The notes under the pieces: generated by a model
What the model was told of the DNA's origin: nothing
The model's input: only the letters and a program-made list of their open reading frames with translations
Databases searched by the model: none
Program-made: the position numbers and the translations under genes
Part shown: positions 16,332 to 24,899 of the stretch, piece by piece
Layout of the letters: each line of letters starts with the position of its first letter
Position numbering within the stretch: position 1 is the first letter of the stretch
DNA from: Echinicola vietnamensis DSM 17526
GTDB taxonomy: Bacteria; Bacteroidota; Bacteroidia; Cytophagales; Cyclobacteriaceae
Reading direction: 5' to 3'
Assembly: GCF_000325705.1 (NCBI RefSeq)
Contig: NC_019904.1
Location: 2,978,001 to 3,042,000 of the forward strand
Length of the DNA: 64,000 bases

Positions 16332-18254
16332 ATGTTATCCATCAATAATTTATCCTATTATATCGGCGGGAGGGCATTGTATGAAAATGCTTCCTTGCAT
16401 ATCAAACCAAAAGACAAGATTGGCTTAGTGGGGCTCAATGGAACCGGTAAGTCTACCTTGCTAAAAATCATAAATGGAGACTATCAGCCCAGTAAAGGCG
16501 AGATCCAAAAATCAAAAGATTGTACCATTGGGTTTCTAAATCAGGACCTGCTGTCCTATCAGTCGGATGACAGTATTTTGGATGTGGCCTTGGAGGCTTT
16601 CAAGGAGACCTTAGGCTTGCAAGCGGAGATCGATGCGGTGCTCAAGCAGATGGAGACCGATTACTCGGAAGAAATCATCCATAAACTGGCCAATTTACAG
16701 GAGCGTTTTGAAGCGAATGAAGGATATACCATTAAGGCAAAGGCTGAAGAAGTGCTGGAGGGTATTGGATTTGCTACCAAGGATTTGGTAAGGCCACTGC
16801 GGACATTTTCTGGTGGGTGGCGAATGCGTGTAATGCTGGCGAAGTTGCTGCTGGAAAAACCGTCATTGTTAATGCTCGATGAACCCACCAACCACCTTGA
16901 CCTTCCTTCTATCCAATGGGTAGAAAATTACCTGAAAACCTATGAAGGAGCAGTGATCGTGGTATCCCACGACCAGACTTTTCTTGACAATTGCATTGAG
17001 ACAACGGTCGAAGTATCGCGGCAAACGTTGACACCATATGCGGGGAATTATTCCTTCTATAAGGAGGAGAAAGTGGAGCGTGAGGAGATCCAGCAGAATG
17101 CTTATGAGAACCAGCAAAAGATGATCAAGGACACGGAGCGGTTTATCGAGCGGTTTCGTGCCAAAGCTTCCAAATCCAACCAGGTGCAGTCACGTGTGAA
17201 GGCCCTGGAGAGGATGGAACGTGTCAATGAGGTGGTCAGTGATAATATCTCCGTTAATTTTAAATTCAAGTTCTCCAAGCAGTCCGGCAGGGATGTGGTG
17301 ACCTTGGATCAAGTGTCCAAAGCATACGGAGACATTACCATTTTGGATAATACTTCCGCCAGGATCGAGCGGGGAGATAAGATTGCCCTGATCGGAGCCA
17401 ATGGCAAGGGGAAGTCCACATTGCTTCGTATCATTGACGGCTCCGAAAAAATCGATGGGCAGCGACAAGAAGGTTATAATGTCGTCAAATCCTTTTTTGC
17501 GCAGCACCAATTGGAAGCCCTGAATGTCAACAATGAGATCCTGCAGGAAATGGTGCAAGCGGGCAGTGACAAAACGGAAACCGAGCTGCGGAATGTGCTG
17601 GGTTGTTTCTTGTTTACAAATGATGATGTGTTCAAGAAGATCAAGGTACTGTCTGGGGGAGAGAAGTCAAGGGTAGCGTTGGCGAAGACGCTGATTTCCG
17701 AAGCGAATTTTTTGTTGCTGGATGAGCCTACCAACCACTTGGACATGCAATCCGTCAATATCTTGATCCAAGCATTAGAGCAGTATGAGGGCACATTTAT
17801 AACTGTTTCGCACGATCGTCATTTTATCAAGGGGGTGGCCAATAAAATTTGGTATATCGAAGACCATGAGATCAAGGAGTATCCGGGGACTTATGACGAA
17901 TATATGCTTTGGCGGTCCCAGCAAGATGAAAAAACAGATGCTCCTGCGGTAAAAAAGGAAAAAGTGACTAAACCTAAGCCTGTCAGAAATGATGGAGAGG
18001 TGAATCAAGCGAAAAAGGATCTCAAGAAAAAGGAACGTGAACTGGAGGAGATCGAGGATAGCATCATGAAGCTGGAAGAGGAGAAAGCCGGGTTGGAGAA
18101 GCAGCTTGCTGATCCGGCCGTTTTCCAAGATGAAGAGCAGTCGCAAAAGGTAAATAAAGCGTATGAGGAATTGAGGGGAAAGGAGCAAAGCCTTACTGCT
18201 CAGTGGGAGCAGATCGCAGAAGAAATCCAAGAGCTTCAGGAGGTTGTTTCCTGA
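16332..18254 (+). CDS. ABC-F family ATPase
   Basis: Soluble ABC protein with two nucleotide-binding domains and no membrane segments, 640 aa. Walker A loops are G-L-N-G-T-G-K-S-T and G-A-N-G-K-G-K-S-T; the signature helices are F-S-G-G-W-R-M-R and L-S-G-G-E-K-S-R; Walker B ends in L-L-M-L-D-E-P-T-N-H-L-D and L-L-L-D-E-P-T-N-H-L-D. A basic linker lies between the domains and a lysine/glutamate-rich coiled coil forms the C-terminus (about 560-640), as in Uup/YdiF-type members. Such proteins act on ribosomes or on DNA-associated processes. An ATG 18 codons upstream is open, but the ABC domain begins at 16332. A terminator hairpin follows. Confidence 0.92.
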   Translation: MLSINNLSYYIGGRALYENASLHIKPKDKIGLVGLNGTGKSTLLKIINGDYQPSKGEIQKSKDCTIGFLNQDLLSYQSDDSILDVALEAFKETLGLQAEIDAVLKQMETDYSEEIIHKLANLQERFEANEGYTIKAKAEEVLEGIGFATKDLVRPLRTFSGGWRMRVMLAKLLLEKPSLLMLDEPTNHLDLPSIQWVENYLKTYEGAVIVVSHDQTFLDNCIETTVEVSRQTLTPYAGNYSFYKEEKVEREEIQQNAYENQQKMIKDTERFIERFRAKASKSNQVQSRVKALERMERVNEVVSDNISVNFKFKFSKQSGRDVVTLDQVSKAYGDITILDNTSARIERGDKIALIGANGKGKSTLLRIIDGSEKIDGQRQEGYNVVKSFFAQHQLEALNVNNEILQEMVQAGSDKTETELRNVLGCFLFTNDDVFKKIKVLSGGEKSRVALAKTLISEANFLLLDEPTNHLDMQSVNILIQALEQYEGTFITVSHDRHFIKGVANKIWYIEDHEIKEYPGTYDEYMLWRSQQDEKTDAPAVKKEKVTKPKPVRNDGEVNQAKKDLKKKERELEEIEDSIMKLEEEKAGLEKQLADPAVFQDEEQSQKVNKAYEELRGKEQSLTAQWEQIAEEIQELQEVVS

Positions 18255-18280
18255 CGGGGCAGTTGAGAAGTGAAAAATGA

Positions 18281-18320
18281 AATGCCAGGTCTCCGGTACG
18301 GTAGATCTGGCATTATTTTT
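18281..18320 (+). terminator. terminator after the ABC-F gene
   Basis: AATGCCAG-GTCT pairs with AGAT-CTGGCATT around a roughly 10-nt loop, followed by ATTTTTTAT. Confidence 0.75.
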
Positions 18321-18358
18321 TATCTTGCTTTTTGATTAAGAACATGACCAAGTAGACT

Positions 18359-19627
18359 ATGCGAATTTTGACCGTGCTATTTTTATGTGGTAGCCTATTG
18401 TCTGCAAAAGTGGCTTTTGGCCAGGAGATAATGGAGGATAAGGTTTTTGAGGAAAATATCCAGACCGTACAGCTTTACCGTAATGGTGGCCAGGTTTCAG
18501 CCCAAATGAATACTCCTGTGATCCCGCTGGGCAATGGAGGATTGGTATTGGAGTTTGATGACCTTGCCTATGAACCCGATCGATATTCGGCCACCCTGAT
18601 TCATTGTGATGCCGATTGGACACCATCGGGGCTAAAGTCTGCCGATTACCTCCCCCGTTTCAATGAATTCAATATTACCGAGTACGATTATTCCATAAAC
18701 ACCAGGGTGCCCTATGTGCATTTTACCTTTCCTGTTCCCCAAGTGACCAAGTCCGGAAATTATATCCTTAAAGTCTACCGTGGCCGGAATGAGGACGAGG
18801 TGGTCATTACTCGGAGGTTTATGGTGTACCAAGATCAGGCAAAAGTGGGTGTGCAGTTATTACCTCCCTCCATGAATGAGGAGCGGATGAGCGGCCAGCA
18901 GATTGATGTTTTAGTGAATTATGGGAGCCGGGATATAAAGAACCCTTTGGAAAATGTCCAGGTTGTGGTGCGTCAAAACCAGCGGTGGGACAATGCAAAA
19001 GTCGGAGGAAAGCCTTCCTTTGTTCGCCCAGATAAGAGCCAGTTGGAATATCGGTTTTTTACAGGAGAAAATATCTTCGATGCCGGCAATGAGTTCAGGT
19101 TTATAGATTTACGCTATGTGAGGACCACGGGAAGGAATATTGTTTCCATTGACATGAAAGATGATGTAGTCTATGCTTCTACAGCGCTCAACGAGCCCCG
19201 GCGTACATCGAGTTATTTGGAGTATTTGGATCTGAACGGGCAGTTTATCATCGAAAATCAAGAGCGGGGAAATCCCAAGTTGGAAAGTGAATATGTGTTG
19301 GTGACTTTTTCGGCGGACACAGGTGAGGAAGCCGGAGTCCCTTATGTCTTTGGCGCATTGACCAACTGGGGGCAATCTCCACAGGCGAAGATGACCAAAA
19401 ATGGGGCGAGTGGTGATTTCCGCACAGCGTTGCTGCTAAAGCAAGGGTGGTATGATTACCAAATTGCCATAAAAAAGGATGGAAGCTGGAACACCACTTT
19501 AATGGAGGGAAGCCATTTTCAGACGGAAAATGAATATGATGTTTTGGTGTATTATCGGGATTTCGGGTCTCGCTATGATGAATTGATAGGCTATACGACT
19601 ATCAATGCCAATAAACGAAGGTTTTAG
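18359..19627 (+). CDS. type IX secretion system plug protein (DUF5103)
   Basis: 422 aa with an N-terminal signal peptide cleaved around A-F-G-Q (residue 22). The content matches the family formerly called DUF5103 and now described as the plug that seals the SprA translocon of the type IX secretion system: an Ig-like N-terminal domain with V-Q-L-Y-R-N-G-G, the H-C-D-A-D-W segment, the P-Y-V-H-F-T-F-P-V-P stretch, and a second domain with Y-V-F-G-A-L-T-N-W and G-W-Y-D-Y-Q. It would act in the periplasm and outer membrane. No other T9SS genes are adjacent. The family is restricted to Bacteroidota, which supports the host call. Confidence 0.85.
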   Translation: MRILTVLFLCGSLLSAKVAFGQEIMEDKVFEENIQTVQLYRNGGQVSAQMNTPVIPLGNGGLVLEFDDLAYEPDRYSATLIHCDADWTPSGLKSADYLPRFNEFNITEYDYSINTRVPYVHFTFPVPQVTKSGNYILKVYRGRNEDEVVITRRFMVYQDQAKVGVQLLPPSMNEERMSGQQIDVLVNYGSRDIKNPLENVQVVVRQNQRWDNAKVGGKPSFVRPDKSQLEYRFFTGENIFDAGNEFRFIDLRYVRTTGRNIVSIDMKDDVVYASTALNEPRRTSSYLEYLDLNGQFIIENQERGNPKLESEYVLVTFSADTGEEAGVPYVFGALTNWGQSPQAKMTKNGASGDFRTALLLKQGWYDYQIAIKKDGSWNTTLMEGSHFQTENEYDVLVYYRDFGSRYDELIGYTTINANKRRF

Positions 19628-19711
19628 CAGGCGAGCCATTTCCGCATAATGCCGTTTTTATGGGGCAACTAATCCAAGTGTAAGCTTTATTCACACCGGT
19701 AATTAGAATGA

Positions 19712-20230
19712 TTTTAAGCCACGGATAAAAGGGATGTGCACAGATTTGCAATGGCTAAAGCATCCTGTCTAGGTTTGTCAATGTCCATCTGTGGCCATTA
19801 GAATAGTAGTCACCGAAAAAGGCCAGCCCTCGACTATTACGTTTGGTCCAAGCCTTAACAGGGAGCCTTCTTCGTGACCAAGGCAAGTCCATGTTAAACG
19901 TTAACATCATTTTAAGCCACGGATAAAAGGGATGTGCACAGGTTTGCAATGGCTAAAGCATCCTGCATAGTTTTGTCAGTGTCCATCTTTGGCCAATAGA
20001 ATAGTAGCTACCGAAAAAGGCCAGCCCTCGACTATTACGTTTGGTCCAAGCCTTAGCAGGGAGCCTTCTACATGATCAAGGCAAGTCCATGTTAAACGTT
20101 ATCATCATTTTAAGCCACGGATAAAAGGGATGCAGCCATTTGCAATGGCTAAAAGGTCCTATCTATGTTTATCAGTGTTCATCCGTGGCCAAATAGTAGC
20201 CGTCGAGAAAGGCTAGTGCCAACGTTTCTG
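19712..20230. repeat. tandem repeat, 198-bp unit, about 2.6 copies
   Basis: Units begin with TTTTAAGCCACGGATAAAAG at 19712, 19910 and 20108, giving an exact period of 198 bp. The third copy is shortened and more diverged. Within each unit CCACGGAT near the start faces a similar sequence (CATCTGTGG or CATCCGTGG) about 80 bp later, so each can fold back. Nothing in the 707-bp stretch 19628-20334 looks coding. It ends at the terminator of the cas6 gene, which points toward it. Confidence 0.85.
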
Positions 20231-20292
20231 CTTGATAGAGTATCAATTAGCCTGCTGATGTGTCCAATTCCTTATAGAAAGCACAAAGTATC

Positions 20293-20329
20293 AAAAAAAA
20301 ACTCCAGCTGATTTGATCAACTGGAGTTT
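20293..20329 (-). terminator. terminator of the solitary cas6
   Basis: On the - strand AAACTCCAGTTGAT pairs with ATCAGCTGGAGTTT around a 3-nt loop, followed by a run of T. It lies a few bases after the cas6 stop. Confidence 0.88.
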
Positions 20330-20334
20330 GTCGT

Positions 20335-21201
20335 TTACTGCTCGTCTTCTTCTTTGTTGGGTTGGTCTTGCTGTTGTTGTCGGGATTTGTACGGGACAAA
20401 TCCTTCTCTTTTGAACTTGTACGGTTCAGTGCGTTGACTTGGCGAGTTGTTGGCCAAATCCAGCATACCAAAGCCTTTGTGTGTAAAGGCTCCCAGTCCA
20501 CATTTGAATACGAAATCCTGTACTTCATGTGCTGCATAGAGCGTGAAAGGCAGGGTGTAGCCTCTTACTTCATACTTCACATCCATGTCGTACACGGAGT
20601 AAATCCTAGCAAATTTCTTTTGCTGTTCTTTCAGCTTATTTACATAATTCATGTCTGGGACCACCTGGAATTTATAGAAAGATTCCATTTGTTCCTGGCT
20701 GTACCATCCTGAGCGCTCCATACGGGTCAAGGTGGATTCGTATAACAAATCCGAGAACTCGTCCGTGTCTGGGTTAATGAACCGTTTGCCGGAATCATCA
20801 TCAAACGTAGGAGTCAGCAACACCAAAGGGGAGATACAAACGAATTTGTTTGAGGCCTCCAATTCTGGCTCTGATTCTTTTTCTGTGTACTCAGGGGAGA
20901 TGATGAGATTTCCCAACTCAATTTTTGGCGTTTTGAACACTTGCTCCAGCAAATAGTCAAGGAAGTCTTCATTGGGTGATGAAAGCACTAAGGTAACTAA
21001 GCTTGAGTAATAATGCAGGCCACTTCTACTGACTTTGGTCTGTCCTTTAAGACCAGAGAAGTTGAAGTAATTGTAGTTGAAAAACTCTTCACGGCCACCT
21101 TTTACAATCAGACCTTTAAGAAACTGGGCCAAAATGTATTGGTGATGAAAGGGTAAATAAGCGCCTTTGTTTTTTAACGAAAATATTAATCTAATTCTCA
21201 C
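20335..21201 (-). CDS. cas6: solitary CRISPR-associated endoribonuclease Cas6
   Basis: 288 aa, GTG start. Typical of Cas6: an N-terminal R-I-R-L-I-F-S-L strand, a His pair at 19-20 in L-P-F-H-H-Q-Y where the catalytic His of Cas6 enzymes usually sits, and the glycine-rich loop G-L-G-A-F-T-H-K-G-F-G at 235-245 near the C-terminus. The enzyme normally cuts CRISPR repeat RNA to make crRNAs. No other cas gene and no CRISPR array is present within 20 kb on the left or 40 kb on the right, so it is an orphan in this window. A Q/E-rich tail of about 35 residues follows the glycine loop. It may serve an array elsewhere or process another RNA. Confidence 0.82.
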   Translation of the reverse strand: MRIRLIFSLKNKGAYLPFHHQYILAQFLKGLIVKGGREEFFNYNYFNFSGLKGQTKVSRSGLHYYSSLVTLVLSSPNEDFLDYLLEQVFKTPKIELGNLIISPEYTEKESEPELEASNKFVCISPLVLLTPTFDDDSGKRFINPDTDEFSDLLYESTLTRMERSGWYSQEQMESFYKFQVVPDMNYVNKLKEQQKKFARIYSVYDMDVKYEVRGYTLPFTLYAAHEVQDFVFKCGLGAFTHKGFGMLDLANNSPSQRTEPYKFKREGFVPYKSRQQQQDQPNKEEDEQ

Positions 21202-21314
21202 GGCATTAAAAATAAAATGTTAAACAATAAATTAATCTTTAATCCTCATTACTATATCCATAACGATATAATAATCAATTCATTCGCAAAATTATAATAA
21301 AATTTGAATATTTC

Positions 21315-22412
21315 TTAAACATTAAACCTAAAATGCATAATGTCACCGTCCTTAACGACGTATTCCTTGCCTTCTACGGCGATTTTACCATTTTCGCGAC
21401 ATGCGGCTTCTGTCTTGAATGCTTCGTAATCCGGAAGCTTGATGACCTCAGCTTTGATAAAGCCACGCTCGAAGTCTGTATGGATGACACCTGCTGCGGC
21501 AGGAGCTTTCCAGCCTTTTTTGATGGTCCAAGCGCGAACTTCTTGTTTGCCTGCTGTGAAATAGGTGATCAGGTCAAGGAGGTCATAGGCAGCTCTGATT
21601 AGTCTGTTAAGGCCACTTTCTTCCAGTCCGTATTCTCCGAGGAACATTTCCTTTTCTTCCATGTCCTCAAATTCTGCGATTTGGGATTCGATGGCCGCAC
21701 ATAGCATGATTACTTCGGCGTTTTCATCCTTTACATTCGCTTTGAGTTTTTCCACGAATTCGTTTCCTTCTTGGATGCTTCCTTCGTCCACATTGGCTAC
21801 GTACAGCACGGGTTTGATGGTCAGTAAATGGATGTCGCGGATCGCTTCAAGGTCTTCTTTCTCTACATCGATGGCCCTTGCGTTTTTTCCGGCCTCTAAT
21901 CCTGCTTTGAATACTTTCAGGATTTCCAGTTCCTTTTTTGCTTTGGCATCACCGGATTTGGCGATCTTTTCGATCCTGATGATTTTTTTCTCTACCGATT
22001 CCAAATCTTTCAGCTGAAGTTCGGTATCTATTACCTCTTTGTCAAATATTGGGTCAACTTTTCCTGCTACATGGACAACATTGTCATCATTGAAGCATCG
22101 GATTACGTGTACGATGGCATCTACTTCCCGGATATTGGCCAAGAACTTATTGCCCAGGCCTTCTCCTTTGCTGGCGCCTTTTACCAATCCTGCAATATCC
22201 ACAAATTCAATGACGGTCGGCATCACTCTTTCCGGGTCGACCAGTTTTTCGAGCACTTTTAGCCGAGGATCAGGAACCGTAACGACGCCTACATTAGGCT
22301 CGATGGTACAGAAAGGGAAATTTGCTGCTTCTGCTTTTGCACTGGAAAGTGCATTAAATAAAGTTGATTTTCCGACGTTGGGCAAGCCAACAATGCCACA
22401 CTGTAATGCCAT
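21315..22412 (-). CDS. ychF: YchF/Obg-like ATPase
   Basis: Universally conserved P-loop NTPase, 365 aa. P-loop G-L-P-N-V-G-K-S (8-15), switch [11 protein letters not shown], switch [22 protein letters not shown], and Y-V-A-N-V-D-E in place of the usual NKxD, which in this family favours ATP over GTP. A coiled-coil insertion (about 130-200) and a C-terminal TGS domain ([12 protein letters not shown]) complete it. It binds ribosomes and takes part in stress responses in other bacteria. Neighbours do not add to the role. Confidence 0.97.
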   Translation of the reverse strand: MALQCGIVGLPNVGKSTLFNALSSAKAEAANFPFCTIEPNVGVVTVPDPRLKVLEKLVDPERVMPTVIEFVDIAGLVKGASKGEGLGNKFLANIREVDAIVHVIRCFNDDNVVHVAGKVDPIFDKEVIDTELQLKDLESVEKKIIRIEKIAKSGDAKAKKELEILKVFKAGLEAGKNARAIDVEKEDLEAIRDIHLLTIKPVLYVANVDEGSIQEGNEFVEKLKANVKDENAEVIMLCAAIESQIAEFEDMEEKEMFLGEYGLEESGLNRLIRAAYDLLDLITYFTAGKQEVRAWTIKKGWKAPAAAGVIHTDFERGFIKAEVIKLPDYEAFKTEAACRENGKIAVEGKEYVVKDGDIMHFRFNV

Positions 22413-22423
22413 TTAACTATTCG

Positions 22424-23509
22424 CTATTTTATTTTAAATATACGGTACTCTTTATACCCTTTGTAGAACTCCTGTACAGAAACCCTAAAAATCGTATAAA
22501 CGGGGATGGCCAGTACCATGCCAATCACTCCACCGACTTTTGCTCCCGCAAAGATAATAACAAATATTTCAAGTGGATGGGCTTTTACAGATTTCGAGAA
22601 AATTAAGGGCTGTAAAAATAGATTGTCGGTGAGCTGCACCACTGAAAAGACGGATAAAATCTTCAAAATAAAGAGGGGCATTTCTTCCGTGCCAATAAAA
22701 TCTCCGGTAATTAGGCCCACAATTACTCCAAAAGTAGCCCCCAGCAATGGGCCGGCATAGGGGATCAAATTTGCCACAGCGGCAAATACCCCAATGGTAA
22801 GTGCATAATCGACGCCCACGATCGCCAATCCTGTGGATGCGATGGTGAATATTGCTGACATCTGAATAAGCAGGCCTACCAAATAGTTTGATAGGAGCCT
22901 TTCCACCTTGTGAAAAGTGGCCACAGAAAGTTCAAAATACTCATTGGGTACCAAATTGATGATATTTCTTCGGAGGAGTCCATTTTCCAACAACAAAAAG
23001 AATGAAATGAATACCACAGCAAGGATGGTAATAAGAAGGGAGCTGGTCGTATTGATTAGTCCATTTATAAAACCCTGAAAATTTATTTCACGCACGCTGG
23101 CCAGGATGGTCTCCTTTACTTGTTCGAACAGGTTTCCCGGGTTGTTGCTGACGAGGTTGAACTTGATGAGAAATCCTTCCACTTTGTTGATGGGACGCTG
23201 GATTTGTTCATACAGAAATTCGATGTCCACATTTTGGATGATTTCGATTTGGTCGATAATTAACGGAATGAACAGTAGGGTGATCAGAAACAGCACCATG
23301 CCGATGGTGGCAAAAGAACAAAGGATAGCCATCCACCGGGGAATATGATGGCCAAAAACATGAACGCTGTTGATGCGGTTGGTCATAGGACGTAAGGCGG
23401 CGGCAATGACCAGGGAGATGATAAGGTAAAATGCAATATTGGAAAAGTACCACCCCAACAAAAGGAGGAAGATGGTAAAAGCTAGGACGGAAATGATCAG
23501 TTTCTGCAT
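22424..23509 (-). CDS. AI-2E family transporter (TqsA/PerM-like permease)
   Basis: Inner-membrane protein of about 361 aa with 7-8 hydrophobic segments: two at the N-terminus (about 3-40), one near 55-80, and a cluster from about 140 to the end. The family region with P-Y-x-G-P-L-L-G-A and the G-x-I-x-G-P-like C-terminal part is visible. The frame is open 15 codons further upstream, but those residues are polar and the ATG at 23509 starts directly at the first membrane helix. Family members export signals or act as Na+/H+ antiporters; the substrate cannot be inferred. It lies 11 bp upstream of ychF and may be cotranscribed with it. Confidence 0.85.
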   Translation of the reverse strand: MQKLIISVLAFTIFLLLLGWYFSNIAFYLIISLVIAAALRPMTNRINSVHVFGHHIPRWMAILCSFATIGMVLFLITLLFIPLIIDQIEIIQNVDIEFLYEQIQRPINKVEGFLIKFNLVSNNPGNLFEQVKETILASVREINFQGFINGLINTTSSLLITILAVVFISFFLLLENGLLRRNIINLVPNEYFELSVATFHKVERLLSNYLVGLLIQMSAIFTIASTGLAIVGVDYALTIGVFAAVANLIPYAGPLLGATFGVIVGLITGDFIGTEEMPLFILKILSVFSVVQLTDNLFLQPLIFSKSVKAHPLEIFVIIFAGAKVGGVIGMVLAIPVYTIFRVSVQEFYKGYKEYRIFKIK

Positions 23510-23642
23510 ACCATAAAAATAAAAAAGAGATTGAACCCTTACTACTTTGCACAAAAAGAATTTTATACAAAACGAGTTGTCCTCAGATGATAGGACTTCT
23601 CAAGGTAAAGGTTCAATCCCGAAGGTTCTTTTTAAGCAGGAC

Positions 23643-23981
23643 TTAATCCCACTTTAAATCTTCTCCGAATTTGTCTTCGGAGCTGGTTTCAGCTTCTACT
23701 TCATATTGGGAGAAGTCAAAGTCTGCCATCAATTCGTTTTTGACGTGATCTACGGTATCCTGCAAAGCGTCCACGAATTTGGCAAAGTCTTCTTTATACA
23801 AGAAGATTTTGTGCTTTTCGTAAACAAAATTGTCATCACGAATTTTGCGTTTACTTTCAGTGATGGTCAGGTAGTAATCGTTTGACCTAGTAGATTTTAC
23901 GTCAAAAAAGTAAGTTCTTTTTCCAGCTTTTACTTTTCTTGAGAAAATTTCCTCTCTGTCGTTTCCTTTATGCTCTTCCAC
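23643..23981 (-). CDS. DUF3276 (PUR-alpha-like) nucleic-acid-binding protein
   Basis: 112 aa. Residues 10-90 (E-I-F-S-R-K-V-K-A-G-K-R-T-Y-F-F-D-V-K and Y-L-T-I-T-E-S-K-R) match the DUF3276/PUR family, which has the fold of eukaryotic Pur-alpha and binds single-stranded DNA or RNA; the Borrelia relative BpuR is a regulator. The tail is acidic. It stands alone, with the 5' end in an AT-rich region. Regulatory targets in Bacteroidota are not known to me. Confidence 0.85.
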   Translation of the reverse strand: MEEHKGNDREEIFSRKVKAGKRTYFFDVKSTRSNDYYLTITESKRKIRDDNFVYEKHKIFLYKEDFAKFVDALQDTVDHVKNELMADFDFSQYEVEAETSSEDKFGEDLKWD

Positions 23982-24149
23982 TTTCCAAAATTTTTAATTA
24001 CTTGAATCAAGGATTTCTAATACGAACGACAAGTTAAATCAATTCGGGATTTAATATCAAGGGCTGGGAAGGTTTTTTTTTAATTTGACTGGTTTTTTTT
24101 ATCTAAAAGGTTAAAAACCAGTATCTTTTTTAAGTAAACGGTAAAAATA

Positions 24150-24174
24150 AAAGGAGTGACATGCGCCACTCCTT
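24150..24174 (-). terminator. terminator of the ferredoxin gene
   Basis: On the - strand AAAGGAGTG pairs with CACTCCTTT around an 8-nt loop, followed by TATTTTTAC. Confidence 0.8.
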
Positions 24175-24177
24175 TGT

Positions 24178-24525
24178 TTATTCTGCGTGTAGGTATTGTT
24201 TCTTTTCTAGAAGTGCTTCTTCGGATTCCGGATGATCGGGATCATCCACACAGCAGTCTACAGGACATACGGCTGCACATTGTGGTTCCTCATGGAAACC
24301 GGTACACTCGGTACATTTTCCTGTAACGATGTAATAAAATTCGTCAGAAACAGGCTCTTGAGGTTCATCTGCATCTACCACTGAACCGTCTTCCAGCTTT
24401 ACTTCTTTTAGCTCAGTTCCTCCGCCCCATGTCCATTCCAGTCCACCTTCATAAATGGCTGTATTTGGGCATTCAGGCTCGCATGCACCACAATTGATGC
24501 ATTCATCAGTTATCATTATTGCCAT
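24178..24525 (-). CDS. 4Fe-4S dicluster ferredoxin
   Basis: 115 aa electron carrier. One cluster is bound by [12 protein letters not shown] (residues about 9-20) and the second by C-T-E-C plus [10 protein letters not shown] further on. An insertion of about 45 acidic residues separates the two sites, a pattern seen in bacteroidotal and Azotobacter-like ferredoxins. Unusually for this phylum, an AAGGAG Shine-Dalgarno sequence lies 6 bases before the ATG. It is divergent from the acyl-CoA reductase gene, with a promoter for each in the 374 bp between them. Confidence 0.93.
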   Translation of the reverse strand: MAIMITDECINCGACEPECPNTAIYEGGLEWTWGGGTELKEVKLEDGSVVDADEPQEPVSDEFYYIVTGKCTECTGFHEEPQCAAVCPVDCCVDDPDHPESEEALLEKKQYLHAE

Positions 24526-24553
24526 TACAATCTCCTTTTTATAATTACAAATT

Positions 24554-24584
24554 CAAAATTAAGAAGCATATAACAATATACCAA
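24554..24584 (-). promoter_or_regulatory. promoter of the ferredoxin gene
   Basis: On the - strand TTG (24582-24584), 20-bp spacer, TAATTTTG (24554-24561): a match to the Bacteroidota consensus. Confidence 0.6.
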
Positions 24585-24838
24585 TAGAATTATTGCTACG
24601 CTGAATAATTTATAATGAATCTATGTTGATATTCCGAATTCTACTTCTAGAACTCAATTTGGATTCATAAGGTTCTCCTTTATGCCGCTTATTTGGTAAG
24701 CTTTCATAACCCGTCAGTATAATTGCTTTACATTGCTAAAGAACAGGTGCTTCTCTTTGTAGATGTCAGTATAAAAATAGTGAGTGGAAAAGCAAGCATT
24801 CACCCCAATAGATGTCCTGGTGTTTTTTGAAGGAGTGA

Positions 24839-24872
24839 TTGTTCACCTTTACATTCAAAATAGGTATCTTTG
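24839..24872 (+). promoter_or_regulatory. promoter of the acyl-CoA reductase gene
   Basis: TTG at 24839-24841, a 23-bp spacer and TATCTTTG at 24865-24872. The rest of 24526-24899 holds the oppositely oriented ferredoxin promoter and otherwise nothing I recognise. Confidence 0.7.
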
Positions 24873-24899
24873 CGTCCTTAATCATAATTCATTTATTTC

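Noticed and set aside
19712..20230. CRISPR array next to cas6
   Set aside because: The unit is 198 bp with no alternation of short repeats and unique spacers.
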